The translations under genes were made by a program, and so were the position numbers. Below, piece by piece: positions 35,530 to 47,322 of a DNA stretch of 64,000 nt. Origin of the DNA: Wolfiporia cocos (Eukaryota; Basidiomycota; Agaricomycetes; Polyporales; Phaeolaceae). Below the pieces are notes generated by a model, which made no database searches, was not told the DNA's origin, and saw only the letters and a program-made list of their open reading frames with translations. Each line of letters opens with the position of its first letter. Positions within the stretch are counted from its first letter, which is position 1. The DNA is taken from the NCBI GenBank assembly GCA_029448655.1, contig JACCLO010000014.1, positions 1,488,001 through 1,552,000 of the forward strand, read 5' to 3'.

Positions 35530-36664
35530 ATGACTAGATATACAAACTTTGCTCGTAAGCGAACGTATGTGCAAGCCGGCTTGAACTATAGGGACGACGC
35601 GACCTCGCATGAGCTTCTCGCCGAAACACAGCAAGATGTTGCCCCCGTCTCGCAGAAGGAATCCGACAAGCGAGAACGGGCAAAGCCCGTCAAAAGGCGT
35701 AAACTTGATCAACAGGACACGGTCGTCGGAGCTACTGAAGAGACACAGGAGGATGTAGAAGTCTCGTCGCGGCGGAGGTCTCGGGAGCGCCGGCAGAAGG
35801 ACAAGAGTCAGTATGTCTTTGCTTGCTGTAGTGTCAGATTGCATCTAATAACTAGCCGCCTCCGACGGGATGCTCGTTACAATCAGACGCAGGGGACCGA
35901 AAGAGTGCCTCGGAGAAGCGCAGATTGAAGCGCAAAGACGAACGCTTTGCGGAGACGATATGCTTCGCCTGTAGGGAGAAGGGTCATGCTGCGAAGGACT
36001 GCACAAAGCTTATCTCATCTACAACCAATGATGACAATGATCAGCGTGGCGAGAGAAATACCAGATCGAAAGTGGGCAAGACTGCTGTGGGCATATGCTA
36101 CAGGTGAGTTGTCACACCCAATCAGGTTGGCCCTATCTTCAACGCTTGTGATGACATGTAGATGCGGCTCACGAAAGCATAGCCTCTCGCGTTGCAAAGA
36201 GCCGACAGACCTATCTAATCCGCTGCCGTACGCGTCGTGCTTTGTGTGTTCTGGGAAAGGCCATCTGGCATCTTTATGTCCGGAAAATCAAGTGAAAGGC
36301 ATATACCCGAACGGTGGCTGCTGCAAACTTTGTGGAGATACGATGCATTTAGCGAAGGACTGCAAATTGCGCCAGAAAGGTAGCATACCTTCAGATTGGG
36401 TTTGTCGCCGGTGTTTGCTAATGGAACTCTCTATACGCAGAAGTCGCTGACACCACAGTTTTCCTTGGTACGGGGAACGGTGCGGGTGCTGACGAGGACG
36501 ACTTCCACACCTTCAGACGACGCAATGCGGAGGTGGACAAGTCGGAGAAGATCGAAGAGCGCGTCAAGAAGCAGGCGAATATCAAAGTCGGGGTACACTC
36601 CGGGGTAGTAAAATCGTTCGCTAAGAAGCCCATTGCATCGACCAAGAAAGTAGTCTACTTTTAG
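35530..36664 (+). CDS. Four-zinc-knuckle CCHC protein (ZCCHC9/Air-like)
   Basis: Four exons, 35530-35806, 35893-36103, 36162-36379 and 36441-36664, give 309 aa with consistent phases. Residues 1-100 are charged. Then come four CX2CX4HX4C knuckles: CFACREKGHAAKDC, CYRCGSRKHSLSRC, CFVCSGKGHLASLC and CKLCGDTMHLAKDC, the arrangement of ZCCHC9-like nuclear RNA-binding proteins. GIYPNGGCCKLCG and a C-terminal FHTFRRRNAEVDK are also typical of fungal members. A nucleolar or RNA-surveillance role is likely by family; Air1/2 of TRAMP are related but have five knuckles. The first intron (86 nt) has alternative acceptors; I chose 35892 because it joins KDKR to DRKSASEKRRLKR in frame. Confidence 0.9.
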
Positions 36665-37081
36665 TTGGTGTGCAACGCCGTCGGTCCTCCGCTAGTTCTG
36701 GGTGTTGAGGCGCTTCGTGGTTTTGAACCTGCTTCGCCTAATATATTGTATTGCAAGTTGCTGTGCATACAGTGAATCGGGTCTCCGAGGGGCGTAATTA
36801 TCCTGATGCGTGGCGACGAATGTGTGATTATGGCTCAATCAGATCAGCATCCGTGGGCGCGTGTGGCATGCTGAAACAACTTGACGTAATCCTGATGGCT
36901 TCCCACCAGTATATTGTGCACAGCTTGGCGTAAGACCAGAGGGAAGTTGACATCGTCTTTGTGAATTATGGTACGGGGGTCATGAATAGAGACAACAGAC
37001 ACTGATGTGCGGTGTGTCTATTTATTATAATAGGTCTCTGGAACTAATCGGAAAGAGGAAGTCAAATTGTATTCGAGCGAT
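36665..37081. other. Spacer before the sirtuin relic
   Basis: 417 bp, AT-rich, without recognisable genes. Probably holds the 3' end of the CCHC gene and the former promoter of the SIR2-like gene. Confidence 0.45.
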
Positions 37082-37691
37082 ATGTCTGCATTTCAGGATG
37101 TTCTTAGCAGGTCAAAGCGCATCATAGCAGTCGCTGGTGCGGGCCTTTAAGGCTTCAGGCGAGTCGGCCATCTGATCGCTCGCCTAGATTGGATTTCGTG
37201 ATGATTGTCGTACAGGGATCCCAACGTTCCGAGGCGCGGGGGGGATGTGGCGCAAGTACGATGCTATCTCATTGGCCACGCCTGCTGCCTTCAAAGAGAA
37301 TCCGTCCCGTGTCTGGCAGTTCTACCACTATCGGCGCACAAAGTGAACGATGAGAGCGGTTTCCGGCCACGATGATTGACAACACATTGTGTTTGAAGAG
37401 CATTGCAGGCCCAGCCAAACGCCGCTCATCATGCGCTAGCCATGTTATCCTTTCCCTCCATCAGAGAGCAGATATCGCCTGGATCCGCATTCACATTGAT
37501 CACGCAAAACGTGGACGGGCTGAGCAAGAGGGCTCTGGATGCGGCTGCACACAACCTCGGTTCCACAGCGCCCACGGACGGGCCGGATTCCGTTCTGCTC
37601 GAATATTCGACGTCGTGTGCATAGCGTACGATTGCCGCCATCGCGAGCTGAGCTGAACTTCAGCAATCCCATATGTCCTGCGCTTGCGGGC
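37082..37691 (+). pseudogene. SIR2-type deacylase (SIRT5-like) pseudogene, truncated by an LTR
   Basis: The first exon reads MSAFQDVLSRSKRIIAVAGA then GL, but the next codon is TAA (37148-37150), where sirtuins continue into the conserved GAGxSxxSGIPTFRG loop. After a likely intron, [18 protein letters not shown] and [10 protein letters not shown] follow (37216-37343), then AQPNAAHHALAML and FTLITQNVDGLS (37409-37530), all class III sirtuin motifs. The zinc-site region (FDVVCIAYDC) is out of frame. The copy ends where an LTR begins (about 37692), so the C-terminal half is missing. The function of the parent would be NAD-dependent deacylation. Confidence 0.85.
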
Positions 37692-38400
37692 ACCGAGACG
37701 GTTATTTTGATTTTTCAATAGCAAACAGAACTCACCACCGGATGAATACGATACAAGGACTTGTTGCGCAACCAACCCCCTGGCTACTTGTGACTGTACT
37801 GGGCGTATCCCCAGTTGTACTAGCATGAAGGGCGCGTTTTATCCGTGACAGATCCAACTCTGTCACCATTTCGTATTTATCATTTACTAGCTAATAGATG
37901 ACGTTCAATCGTCATCATTCCTATCTATCGTCGCGGATATATCACTACATACTTATCAAACGTTTGGAACTATAGCATAGATAGTATCGGTGACATCTGG
38001 GACAGACTTGACCCCTAAAACCCAACGTAGTATATAAACTCATGTATTTACTGTCGAGGCTCTTCAGCTCGACCTTGTTGTACAAACAAGAAGTCTTATA
38101 CTCGTTCTCAAACGTAGGAAACTACGCTCAGTATTTCTCACTCAAGCAACCAAACGACTAAATCCTCGAAGTGCACACTGACTTCTTGGACTTAGGCGAG
38201 TCTTATATTCTATTCGACTCGCACCCGAACAGATTATATCCTCTAACGTGTATTGGGTATTAACCGATCTCCTAGGGACTTCCCTTAGGATCTGAAGGCA
38301 TCTAACGAGTATTTGCCTTGCATACGGCTACACGCCTACGTGCAGAAGAACGATCTATATTCGCAATTCGAATATACAAACGGGTATCCGACCCGTAACA
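37692..38400 (+). mobile_element. LTR of the chromodomain gypsy family, plus orientation
   Basis: About 709 bp homologous to the 3' LTR at 56606-57315, in opposite genomic orientation. It starts near CGGTTATTTTGATTTTTC and ends GACCCGTAACA; its first few bases are degenerate. An internal TATATAAAC (about 38032) could be the LTR promoter. It cuts the SIR2 pseudogene. Confidence 0.85.
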
Positions 38401-38690
38401 CTATCTACGCTATAGTACCAAACGTTTGATAAGTATGTAGTGATATATCTGAGACGATAGATAGGAATGATGGCGGTTGGACGCCATCTATCAGCTAATA
38501 AAGGATAAATACAAAACGGTGACAGAGTTGGATCTGCCAAAGATGAAACGCGCCCTACATGCTAGTACAACTGGGGATGCGCCCAGTACAGTCACGAGTA
38601 GCCAGGGGGTTGGTTGTGCAACAAGTCCCTGTATCGTATTCGCCCGGTGGTGAGTTCTGTCGTAATTGAAAAATCAAAATAACCGTAACA
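38401..38690 (-). mobile_element. Truncated LTR of the same family, inverted
   Basis: 290 bp matching the reverse complement of about 37698-37985, ending ATAACCGTAACA. It directly abuts the 3' end of the plus-oriented LTR, so together they form an imperfect 290-bp inverted repeat with a loop of about 415 bp. Confidence 0.85.
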
Positions 38691-38742
38691 TCCGAGGTGC
38701 AAACGTGGAAGTGGGAAGCAGAAATCAAATAACAGGGTCATT

Positions 38743-38782
38743 TGTCCCATTGAGTGATCACGTCTCATTGAGTCGATGACTG
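38743..38782. mobile_element. Isolated end of the 22.2-kb TIR element family
   Basis: The reverse complement reads CAGTCATCGACTCAATGAG and continues with a second CACTCAATGG motif, matching the left 43 bp of the element at 22186 with a 3-bp deletion and few mismatches. No partner end is visible; the rest may have been lost when the LTRs arrived. Confidence 0.65.
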
Positions 38783-39466
38783 TAGTTCTCTTACGGGAAC
38801 AGCGGGCTCCACAGGCTTGCGAAAACACTTCACTAAAACCCCAACACGAGGGCGCCTTCACACCCATGGTACCGTTCATCACGATGGTGCTCCAAAAGCA
38901 TTATGTACAGTTGAAGACCTCATAATGTATAACCTCATAATGCATAATACCTCATAATGCATAGCCTGACCTGGTCACTAACCTTGTTTGCAGGTATTTA
39001 TGCATGGAATCTCATATCACATAATGCATAAGCAATCAGGCAATTATGCATTAGTAGATCTGCCGTATATAATAAAGATCTTATTTGCAAACACTACGGT
39101 GCGGGATCAAAGCAAATAGTCCAGTTTTGGCTTGTGCAGCTATTGCTGTCACAATTTGCTCTTTAGTGCCTTGTCCACGTAACACACAGCAACTGCTTTG
39201 ACCCAAAACTCTTAGGGTCATCCCTCAACGTCAATGCCCTACTAACTAGCCTGACTCCCAAGACAAGGTCGACGAAGGGGTAGCCGCTCCCTTACGGTGA
39301 GGTCGAGGTACTTCAACAGACTAGCAGTGTTCAAGGAGCGCAGCAGGGGGATAAGGAGTAAAGGTGGGACTAAGTGTCACAGATTTATCTGGGGCTTACA
39401 GCATTTTTCCTATGATTATAGCAATTTACCTGGGATTTATACGTCTAACTACAAGTCGTCTACGCC

Positions 39467-40184
39467 GCTCACGCTTACGCTCACGCTTACGCTCACGCTT
39501 ACGCTCACGCTTACGCTCACGCTTACGCTCACGCTTACGCTCACGCTTACGCTCACGCTTACGCTCACGCTTACGCTCACGCTTACGCTCACGCTTACGC
39601 TCACGCTTACGCTCACGCTTACGCTCACGCTTACGCTCACGCTTACGCTCACGCTTACGCTCACGCTTACGCTCACGCTTACGCTCACGCTTACGCTCAC
39701 GCTTACGCTCACGCTTACGCTCACGCTTACGCTCACGCTTACGCTCACGCTTACGCTCACGCTTACGCTCACGCTTACGCTCACGCTTACGCTCACGCTT
39801 ACGCTCACGCTTACGCTCACGCTTACGCTCACGCTTACGCTCACGCTTACGCTCACGCTTACGCTCACGCTTACGCTCACGCTTACGCTCACGCTTACGC
39901 TCACGCTTACGCTCACGCTTACGCTCACGCTTACGCTCACGCTTACGCTCACGCTTACGCTCACGCTTACGCTCACGCTTACGCTCACGCTTACGCTCAC
40001 GCTTACGCTCACGCTTACGCTCACGCTTACGCTCACGCTTACGCTCACGCTTACGCTCACGCTTACGCTCACGCTTACGCTCACGCTTACGCTCACGCTT
40101 ACGCTCACGCTTACGCTCACGCTTACGCTCACGCTTACGCTCACGCTTACGCTCACGCTTACGCTCACGCTTACGCTCACGCTT
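39467..40184. repeat. 12-bp satellite GCTCACGCTTAC, about 60 copies
   Basis: 718 bp of the unit GCTCACGCTTAC without a visible mismatch. Diverged units flank it on the right (GGCTCACGCC, GCTAACGCTAAG). Because the unit is a multiple of 3, five of the six frames stay open and translate to simple dipeptide or tetrapeptide repeats (TL, RLRS, AYAH, VS, KRER). I do not regard these as genes. True copy number may differ, as such arrays collapse in assemblies. Confidence 0.98.
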
Positions 40185-40261
40185 GGCTCACGCCTCGCTA
40201 ACGCTAAGTGTAACCCTTGGCTAACGCCAAATCATATGGTCTCGCCCGTCAGAGCAAGACC

Positions 40262-40521
40262 AGCCACGTCATAGATCCTAGATCATAATGATAGGCCGAG
40301 CGCGGCACGCTTGCATAATAATGTCCACACGTACAAACAGTGCCTCACGGCCTTGTACTATTGGGTCGGCCTTCCCGGCTTCCCACTGCCATAAGATCCT
40401 TGATCACAATGGCACCTCAGGCGCGCCACGCCTTCGCATAAAAATGGCAACACGACCATACAGCACTATAATAGCACCAAGGCTATATTGCTATAGGTCA
40501 CGGCCTTCTCGGCCTCCCACG
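40262..40521. repeat. Imperfect tandem duplication of about 130 bp
   Basis: The two halves, about 40262-40389 and 40390-40521, share the order: a GATCxTxGATCA block, a GCGCxxCACGCxT block, CATAA, CACxACGxxCA, then CACGGCCTT and CGGCxTCCCAC. Similarity is moderate. Confidence 0.45.
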
Positions 40522-41835
40522 GACTCGGCGTTCTCCAAGTCCCGGGCTTCTGCCATCATGGCGTTGCCCAAACACCGGTCCTCGCCTCACGGCTAAGACC
40601 ACCATATGTCCCGGTAACCATCCGGTCCGGACATATCACATGCTACGGTGCCTGCTGGCCCAATAGCATAACGACCTCGGCGTTCCGCCTTGGTCAGCAC
40701 ATGATGGCCGGCCAATCGCCATTATACCTTACGGCATCCGGCAACCGGCATCCCTTATACCCGGGCTGCGCCCGTATTCACATGTCCATCTAACGATGAG
40801 ACCACACGCTCTCTCTTTTACCATTGGCTCGGCCATTACCGGCGGGTCACGGCCTTTGTAGAGTAGTCGTACCACTTGGTCGCCCTTATGGCAACCAAGC
40901 CCACACTCCTTATCGGGCATGCACTATACAGTAGCACATGACCCGTTATATATGTATATAAGTAGGGCCTTGACGGCCTATAACCTTAGTTCTATTCTTC
41001 TCGGCGTACGCCGTAGAAGAACCTTCCACCTACTACCGCGTCTGATAACCTCTACCTCACCTAGTCGCCTTAGTTCATCGCAAGGATACTGGCTTGGTGA
41101 GTCCCACAGAGCCATCTGTGTCACTAAGCCCATATGCCAAATTGATGAGTCTGAGGTACAATGCCTCAGACTCAGGCTTATATGTACATGAGTAGCACTG
41201 TAGTCAAAGGCTGTATTGTCTACCCTAAAGCAACTTGGCCTGTGCGCATGCGCCTACAAGTCAGGACCTAGAACACTTACATCATATACTGTTATCTTAT
41301 CTACTCTACCACAGATGTTATCTACTGTTAGTAACATGCCGCTGTAAGACATGCACATGCCTTTGTCAAACGAGGTCGTGACGTCAACCCTCGCAGAAGG
41401 TGTGTTGTTAATTCTATAGATGATGTCAAATGTTTGTGACATGCTTCAGGCTGCAGGTTGCAGAGACAGATGGCATCATGGCATTCATGCTGCAGAAGTT
41501 GTGCAAATACTGTACTCATCTTCACAAGGCTGCCCTCACATCAATGAAACAAGTAACACTAGATAGATACTGTGGTACACAGCTATGATATTTCCATGGA
41601 TTCATGCTGGGTCACAGAATGTGACATCTGGTGACAAATTTGATACCGCATAAGACCTCATAATGCATAAAGAAATCCAGTCACCACCGTTATGCATTAT
41701 GAGGTCTTCAACTGTATATATATCTCGTTCTGCTGGCACAGTCGTTCAGGTGAAATCTTGATAAAAATAAGGAAAACGAAAACTGAGAGACAATCACAGA
41801 GTACAGAAAGGAACGCGCCCTCGTCGTGTCTATCA

Positions 41836-44446
41836 CTACGCCACCATCACTGTCGTCAGCTGCGGTAATGGTATCGTCGGCCGCAATGAGTGCGTAATCA
41901 ACATGCTGTCCTTCGGATACAACGCGTCATCATGCTCATCCGTTCTGCGCACGTTGAGCAAGTCCTTCAAAGCTGGTCGCTGCCCGGGGTTCTGGTCCAG
42001 GAGACGTATTGCTATCTTGTTCAGATGCTGCCGCTCCGGCCCAGGCGGTCCACACAACTTAAAGGTGTCTTGGATGAGCTTGCCTGCCGCCCAACAATCG
42101 GCACGAATGGGACTGTAGCGGTTCTCGCCTACTTCTGGAGCCGTCCAGCCCTCCGTTCCAGCATATCCGCTGATCTGCGCGTCCTCATATTGCAGTCGGC
42201 GGGCCAGACCAAAATCGATGATATACACCTTCTGCGTACTGACATCGACGACTATGTTCATTGGCTTGAGGTCGAGATGTGAGATGTTCTGCTCGTGTAG
42301 GAACGCGACGCCCTCTACAATCTGACGGACGTAATCATGGAGAGCGTCCAGATTTCTCCTGTCGACGAGCAGGGGGTAGGGTTCGAATTTGGGCATCACG
42401 AGGATGCACAAGTCGGCGCTCGCATCGATAATCTCGACCACGGGTATTGTGTGATTGCGTGGGTCGGAGCGCAACTCGGGCGAGTCAAGGTATCGCAGCA
42501 ATACGACCTCAGTACTGTCCCTCTTAACCAATTTGGCCATGAACTCTTCGTCCTGGTCTGGTTTCCACACTCTAGCGACATGCGGATGCTGACCTGATGT
42601 GAGCAATCAAGGATGAATTCATGATCATAGCTCGCGCTTACATTTCCGATAGTCGCCCGAATCCAATAGCCGCGCAACTGCAATGCTGTGGTATGCTCCG
42701 TTATCGTTCCCATAGACGAACCTTGGCGGGATGATTTCTTTGTCGATGTTGCCGTCGATTGCTTGCGTGCGCTCGATAAGGATCCCAAATTGAGATCTTT
42801 CATAGCTTCGGAGAGCGCCTGCAGATTGGCGTCCATTTCGTTGTCGAATCCGTCTATAAGGGACGGCAGCTCGTGCTGGCGGTAGTTGTAAAGCTGCAAG
42901 GCAAACTGCATGGCTTCCCTAGGTTCAGCCAACTTGAATACGGCGTCATGCAAGATCGTGACCTTCCAAAACCTGTCAGCCAACAAGACGTTATCAGACT
43001 TTAAAAAAGTCGACTGACCGCATCGTCGTTGCTTCTGTCATCCTGGTAGACTAGGTATCGCTCCGCCTCGAGGTTTTTGTTCAGATAAATGCAGAGCTGA
43101 ACAAACTTGTTGTCACTCCTGCGAAAATGGTTTCCCACTCTAACGTATACGGCGGCTTGTAGTAGCATGCGCGCTCGGTCTGTCTCGTTTTTCAGATCAG
43201 ATACACACTCTCCAAGGATTAGAGGAAGCGCAGATTTGTGCGGAAGCGCAGATGCGGTCGAAAGCATGAAGTCACTTTTTGGCTTGTACGTATACGAGTC
43301 CTTCGAAGAACGATCACCAACGAGTATGGAGGGCATGACTTCCACTGATCTGGAAAATGATCTTTATACATATTGTCTTGGGCGCAAACAGCCCACTTAC
43401 TTGTTGTACTGTACACCATCAACGTTGGCCAAAATGCGATCGACGAGGTAACCAGTGAAGTGTTGGTCTTTATAGAAGGATGATCTTGACTGTATATAGG
43501 TTATCAGAGGAGCGCACTCGGTAACAGCGAGGCGGTATGTCAGCAGTTCTTGCTGTTGCTGATTGAGATTATTCAAGGACCCTGACTCGAAGTTTTCATT
43601 CAGCGCATCTGCGCCAATGGCTTGTGAGAGAAATCTGTAATCATCCTAATGGTGGAATCAGATACACAGTCGGCATCCTCGATCATCACTGGCACGCCTA
43701 TCAACGCACCGTTGACACGAGCTCAGAGGGGATGATCCTTTTCTTCTTAAGTGATGTGATGAATTTGTTCACGAATATGGGGGCATTGTCAATTTCGTTT
43801 GGATTCGACAAACGTACGGTCACTATAGTGCCTTGGCGGTCGTTTGGGAAGGAAATCTTGTTCTCTGGTATAAGAAGGTCGTTCAGGTCGAATTGCCCGG
43901 GGCTATCGACGTAGATTCGAGCCTTCTGCTCCGAACCAATTAAGGCCCTTATTCGCTGCGCGTGGACAAACTCCTCTGTAGCGGCTATTGCACAAGGAAT
44001 GACATGACTGGCGCAGTGGGATAAACGCGAGCGAAACTCACGTAATCCGACCGCGACGATGACGTGTACCAGATTGTTGTTCCTCTGCTCGACTCCATTG
44101 TCGATGAGTTCATTTACGAGCTGGTTGGGTGCCATCTTTGTTGCGATGGCCTGGAAGCGGCCATTGGCTCTCTGGATCATGCTACCCAGGTCACTCTGCG
44201 CCTCGCTGATGAACAGTTCCTCATTGGGCTGGGGACGCTGTGAGGGTCGTCAAGATGCGGCATGGGATGGCTACATACCTTCCACAGAGTCAGCTTTAGT
44301 GTCTCCACCCTTGAAAACCCCAGATCGTCGCCAATGGCCTTTCGCAATTGGTCCATGCGAGTACCCACAGGAACATCGACTCCGCTTGGGTTCGCTGCGC
44401 CATCGTTTCGAAGATACCAAACTGTGAATGTTGAGGTTGAGGACAT
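41836..44446 (-). CDS. Crinkler (CRN)-type protein with C-terminal protein kinase domain
   Basis: Seven exons, complement of 41836-42588, 42642-42962, 43019-43349, 43401-43645, 43710-43984, 44042-44237 and 44279-44446, give 762 aa with intact phases. The header (residues 1-56, MSSTSTFTVWYLRNDG to LKLTLWK) is ubiquitin-like. The middle contains LPLILGECVSDL and DRARMLLQAAVYVRVGN, a segment common in Agaricomycete CRN-like proteins that may be a nuclease-type fold (inference). The C-terminal 250 residues are a eukaryotic-type kinase: EEFMAKLVKR (Lys), HEQNISHLDLKPMNIVV (catalytic Asp), YIIDFGLARRL (DFG), GTEGWTAPEVGE (APE-like) and a RPALKDLL end. CRN proteins are known as effectors or defence-related proteins in fungi and oomycetes. 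It ends about 120 bp from a TIR element and starts 99 bp from a Mutator-like element. Confidence 0.8.
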
Positions 44447-46524
44447 GACTAGGAATCAGTTGGTCGTGGTGGTGGTTGGAAGTTGAACGTGAGCGGCAAG
44501 TATAAATATGTGGCGTCCTTGTAACACATGGGCTGAGCCAAGCCAGATGCAAGCGCTGAGGATCACGTGGATTTCACGTGGATACCGACGCGTCGGGCGT
44601 CTCTATGCGCCCCTTCGACACTAAACATTGAAGTCTTCGGCCGACCCCTTTACAAATTGAAAAGACTTCGCTAGGAATCATTAGAATGATTTAGCACATT
44701 ATTGGGAGGGCGCTTGCGTACACTACACCCATCCCTAAGTCCCCGCCTACCGCCCACCTGACGTGCAACGAAAACGTCTAGCGCACACAGTGCCCGCTAC
44801 CTCACGTCCCCCCCACTTCTGCTCTATGTCGAATGTCTGTATACAGTGCGGCGGTGATCCGAAGCCATTATCAGCATTTTCAGTCCGACAGAAAGATACC
44901 AAAAATGCGCAGAAAGGGGAGCTCACTGCAAAATGTACTGCCTGTATGCAGAAGGAGAAGCGGCACCGGCAGGCAAAGCGATATGCTCAAGAAGAAGATA
45001 GCGATAACTTATACCACGAGACGGGTCTTTCGGACCCTAACGTGACGCCGTTTTCTCAATTTGCTGCGAAAGCGTTGGAGGCGTTGGATGCTGGGCAGTG
45101 CAGTCTTGCAGCACGAGTGGATCTGAGGGATCTTGGGCTCGAGGGAGATAGTAAGGCGAAGGCAAATACTATAGCAGACTTACTAGGGCATCAGACCCTC
45201 TTGCATTGGACGTGAGTTGTTGCACATATATCTGAGATCTGACTGAACAGGAGAATCCATCAGCTATGAGGCAAAAAGAACCCGTGCCCGCACCAATGAC
45301 ACCGTGTTTACCTTCAGCTGTGCACAATCTCGCCAGCGTGAGCCCAGTCCGAAGGTTCCAAAGACGATAAAGCCACGTACAACCCGCCGCATGGACCGAT
45401 TTGACTGTCACGGCTGGCTCCACATTGTGATCGGCGATCAGCCTCATGAAGCTTCGATTCGGCTCAAGCACGATGAACAGCACCTGGCTTATGTCAATAT
45501 AGACCTCCCTGACCACTGGAAAGAGTACATTGAGGAGCATTCACGGACCCAGACTCCAGGAGAGGTGAGTAATGATCTCTAACCAATAATGAAACTGACA
45601 GACCTAATTCTTGGGATAGATATGGCGCCATATTGTCCGTGAAGAGATGTACGGAAAGGCAGCGTCTGAGGTCAATATGCCCTTTCGTTCGAAAGCGGTA
45701 TACTACTACTGGCACGTGGTCAGTAGAAATGACTGGAGACGAGCCGACGACCCACTTGATTCTGCGAGGAAGTTCATCAAGGAAAAGGGGGATGAATACC
45801 AAGTTAGATTGCTCGATTTAGAAGAAGTACCAGGAACGAGGGTGCTAGCCTTCCAGGTAACTGATTTCTTGAAGGAGTGGGCAAACCATACCCAGGAGCT
45901 AGCAATGGACTCAACATGTACGTCGCTATCTCTCGTCGTATTCATATACTAACAGGAATTATGAAGGGAATACGAATGGCACCAACTTTGAGCTCTTCGC
46001 AGCGGTAGCAGATGCCCAGGGCTCTGGGATCCCACTTGCGTTTGTACTCGTTTCAATGGGTCCTAATGCAGCAACTGGTGCAAAGCAGGCCATCCTCGAA
46101 AGTTTCCTAAGAGAGCTGAAGAAGCTTGGGGTCGATCCAGAATACACACTCACTGACAAAGATTGGTCAGAAATCAATGCGATGCATGCAGTATGGCCGA
46201 ATGCGAAGCATCAATTATGTTTTTGGCATGCGCTCCGTGCACTCAAACAGCGGCTTGCAAAGAATAAAGAGAGCCCTGCACCTTATGACGTTAAATCAGC
46301 ACACGATGAGTTTTCGTTCATTGATGTAGACTTCTTACCGGAGATGCAGCGTCGAATGTCAGGTCTAGTATGTGTATATCAGTTCGAGAATAGCGGGGAA
46401 ATCACTCGCACGGCTGTTCAGATACAAAGACCACCGGAGAAACCTCTCATGAGGATCCACCCACTCATAAATGGCCGTCCATCTGTCCTGACACCTGCAA
46501 TTCCCCCCATCCGACTCAAGCTAC

Positions 46525-47322
46525 TAGTGTTGCCGAAGTTCAGTTCGGTTCAGGTTCAGGGGGGTCTAGGGCTGAACCTAGAACCGAACCAACTGCAGGG
46601 AGCCTGAACCTGAACCTGGACCTGGACTGAACCTGCTGAACCGGTTCATCAGGTTCGGTTCATGGTTCGAACTAGGTTCGAACCGCTAGGTTACTTGCTT
46701 TTATAGAGTGTAAAAATAATAATTTGGACACCAACTTTGTGTACCTTTCTATGTATACCAATTGTCTACCTCATTCCCGGCACTATTAACCCACTAAAGT
46801 AACCACACCTCAAGTTCTGCAGTGCCTCCATTTGGTGTCTATTGGGCTGCTGCATTCCAATGTGGCTCTTAGTCTTGATTAGAGTGGTAAACATAACTTT
46901 TTGATGCATAACAATCACCCAAGGCAGCCAATTTGAGCAGTTCAGTAAACAGAGTTCATGAGTGTGAGTTAGCCTGAGGCAAAGCTCAATAACAAAACAT
47001 TCTTAGACAACTCTGTATATAACCTAGGATCATGGATATGAAGTGAAATATTATCTTCTACATTTCTTACTTCCTCTGACAGCAACAAATGCAGCCCAAT
47101 GCCACAGAAAGCATGGTAATCCCAACATGGGGTTGAGCCCTTGCCATATTGGGAGACTACAGGATATGAGTGTTGATGCTTGCTATGGTGAAGCCAGCTG
47201 TACATAACTTACTGCAACAGATGTCCTACCCTGAACCGGACCTGGACTGAACCTGAACCTAGGTTCGGTTCAGGCGGTTCAGGTTCTGAACCTTGGTTCT
47301 GAACTGAACTTCGGCAACACTA
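46525..47322. mobile_element. hAT-type non-autonomous element 1 (798 bp)
   Basis: The inverted ends TAGTGTTGCCGAAGTTCAGT are identical for 22 bp, and the perfect 8-bp target duplication CAAGCTAC lies at 46517-46524 and 47323-47330, the hallmark of hAT elements. Both subterminal regions are packed with GGTTC(A)/GAACC motifs in both orientations (46540-46690 and 47230-47310). The core is AT-rich and has no transposase. It sits in a coding exon of the MULE transposase. Confidence 0.95.

Larger units (their letters stand above)
38908..41714. mobile_element. 2.8-kb TIR element (pogo/Tc1-like ends, TA target) with nested repeats
   Basis: Inverted 26-bp ends at 38908-38933 and 41689-41714 (CAGTTGAAGACCTCATAATG onwards, one mismatch) are flanked by TA on both sides. 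The left end carries three copies of CCTCATAATGCATAA, the right end two more. No transposase is recognisable. Inside lie the 12-bp satellite (39467-40184), an imperfect duplication (40262-40521) and an LTR-like stretch with TATATAAG around 40960, so the element is a composite host of later insertions or expansions. Confidence 0.65.

Noticed and set aside
38908..38970. CRISPR-like array from the repeated CCTCATAATGCATAA motifs
   Set aside because: Units are adjacent subterminal transposon motifs with no spacers, in a eukaryotic context.
39297..40274. Open frames of 243-325 codons over the satellite (TL, RLRS and VS repeats)
   Set aside because: They exist only because the 12-bp unit is a multiple of three; several frames are open at once and there is no gene context.
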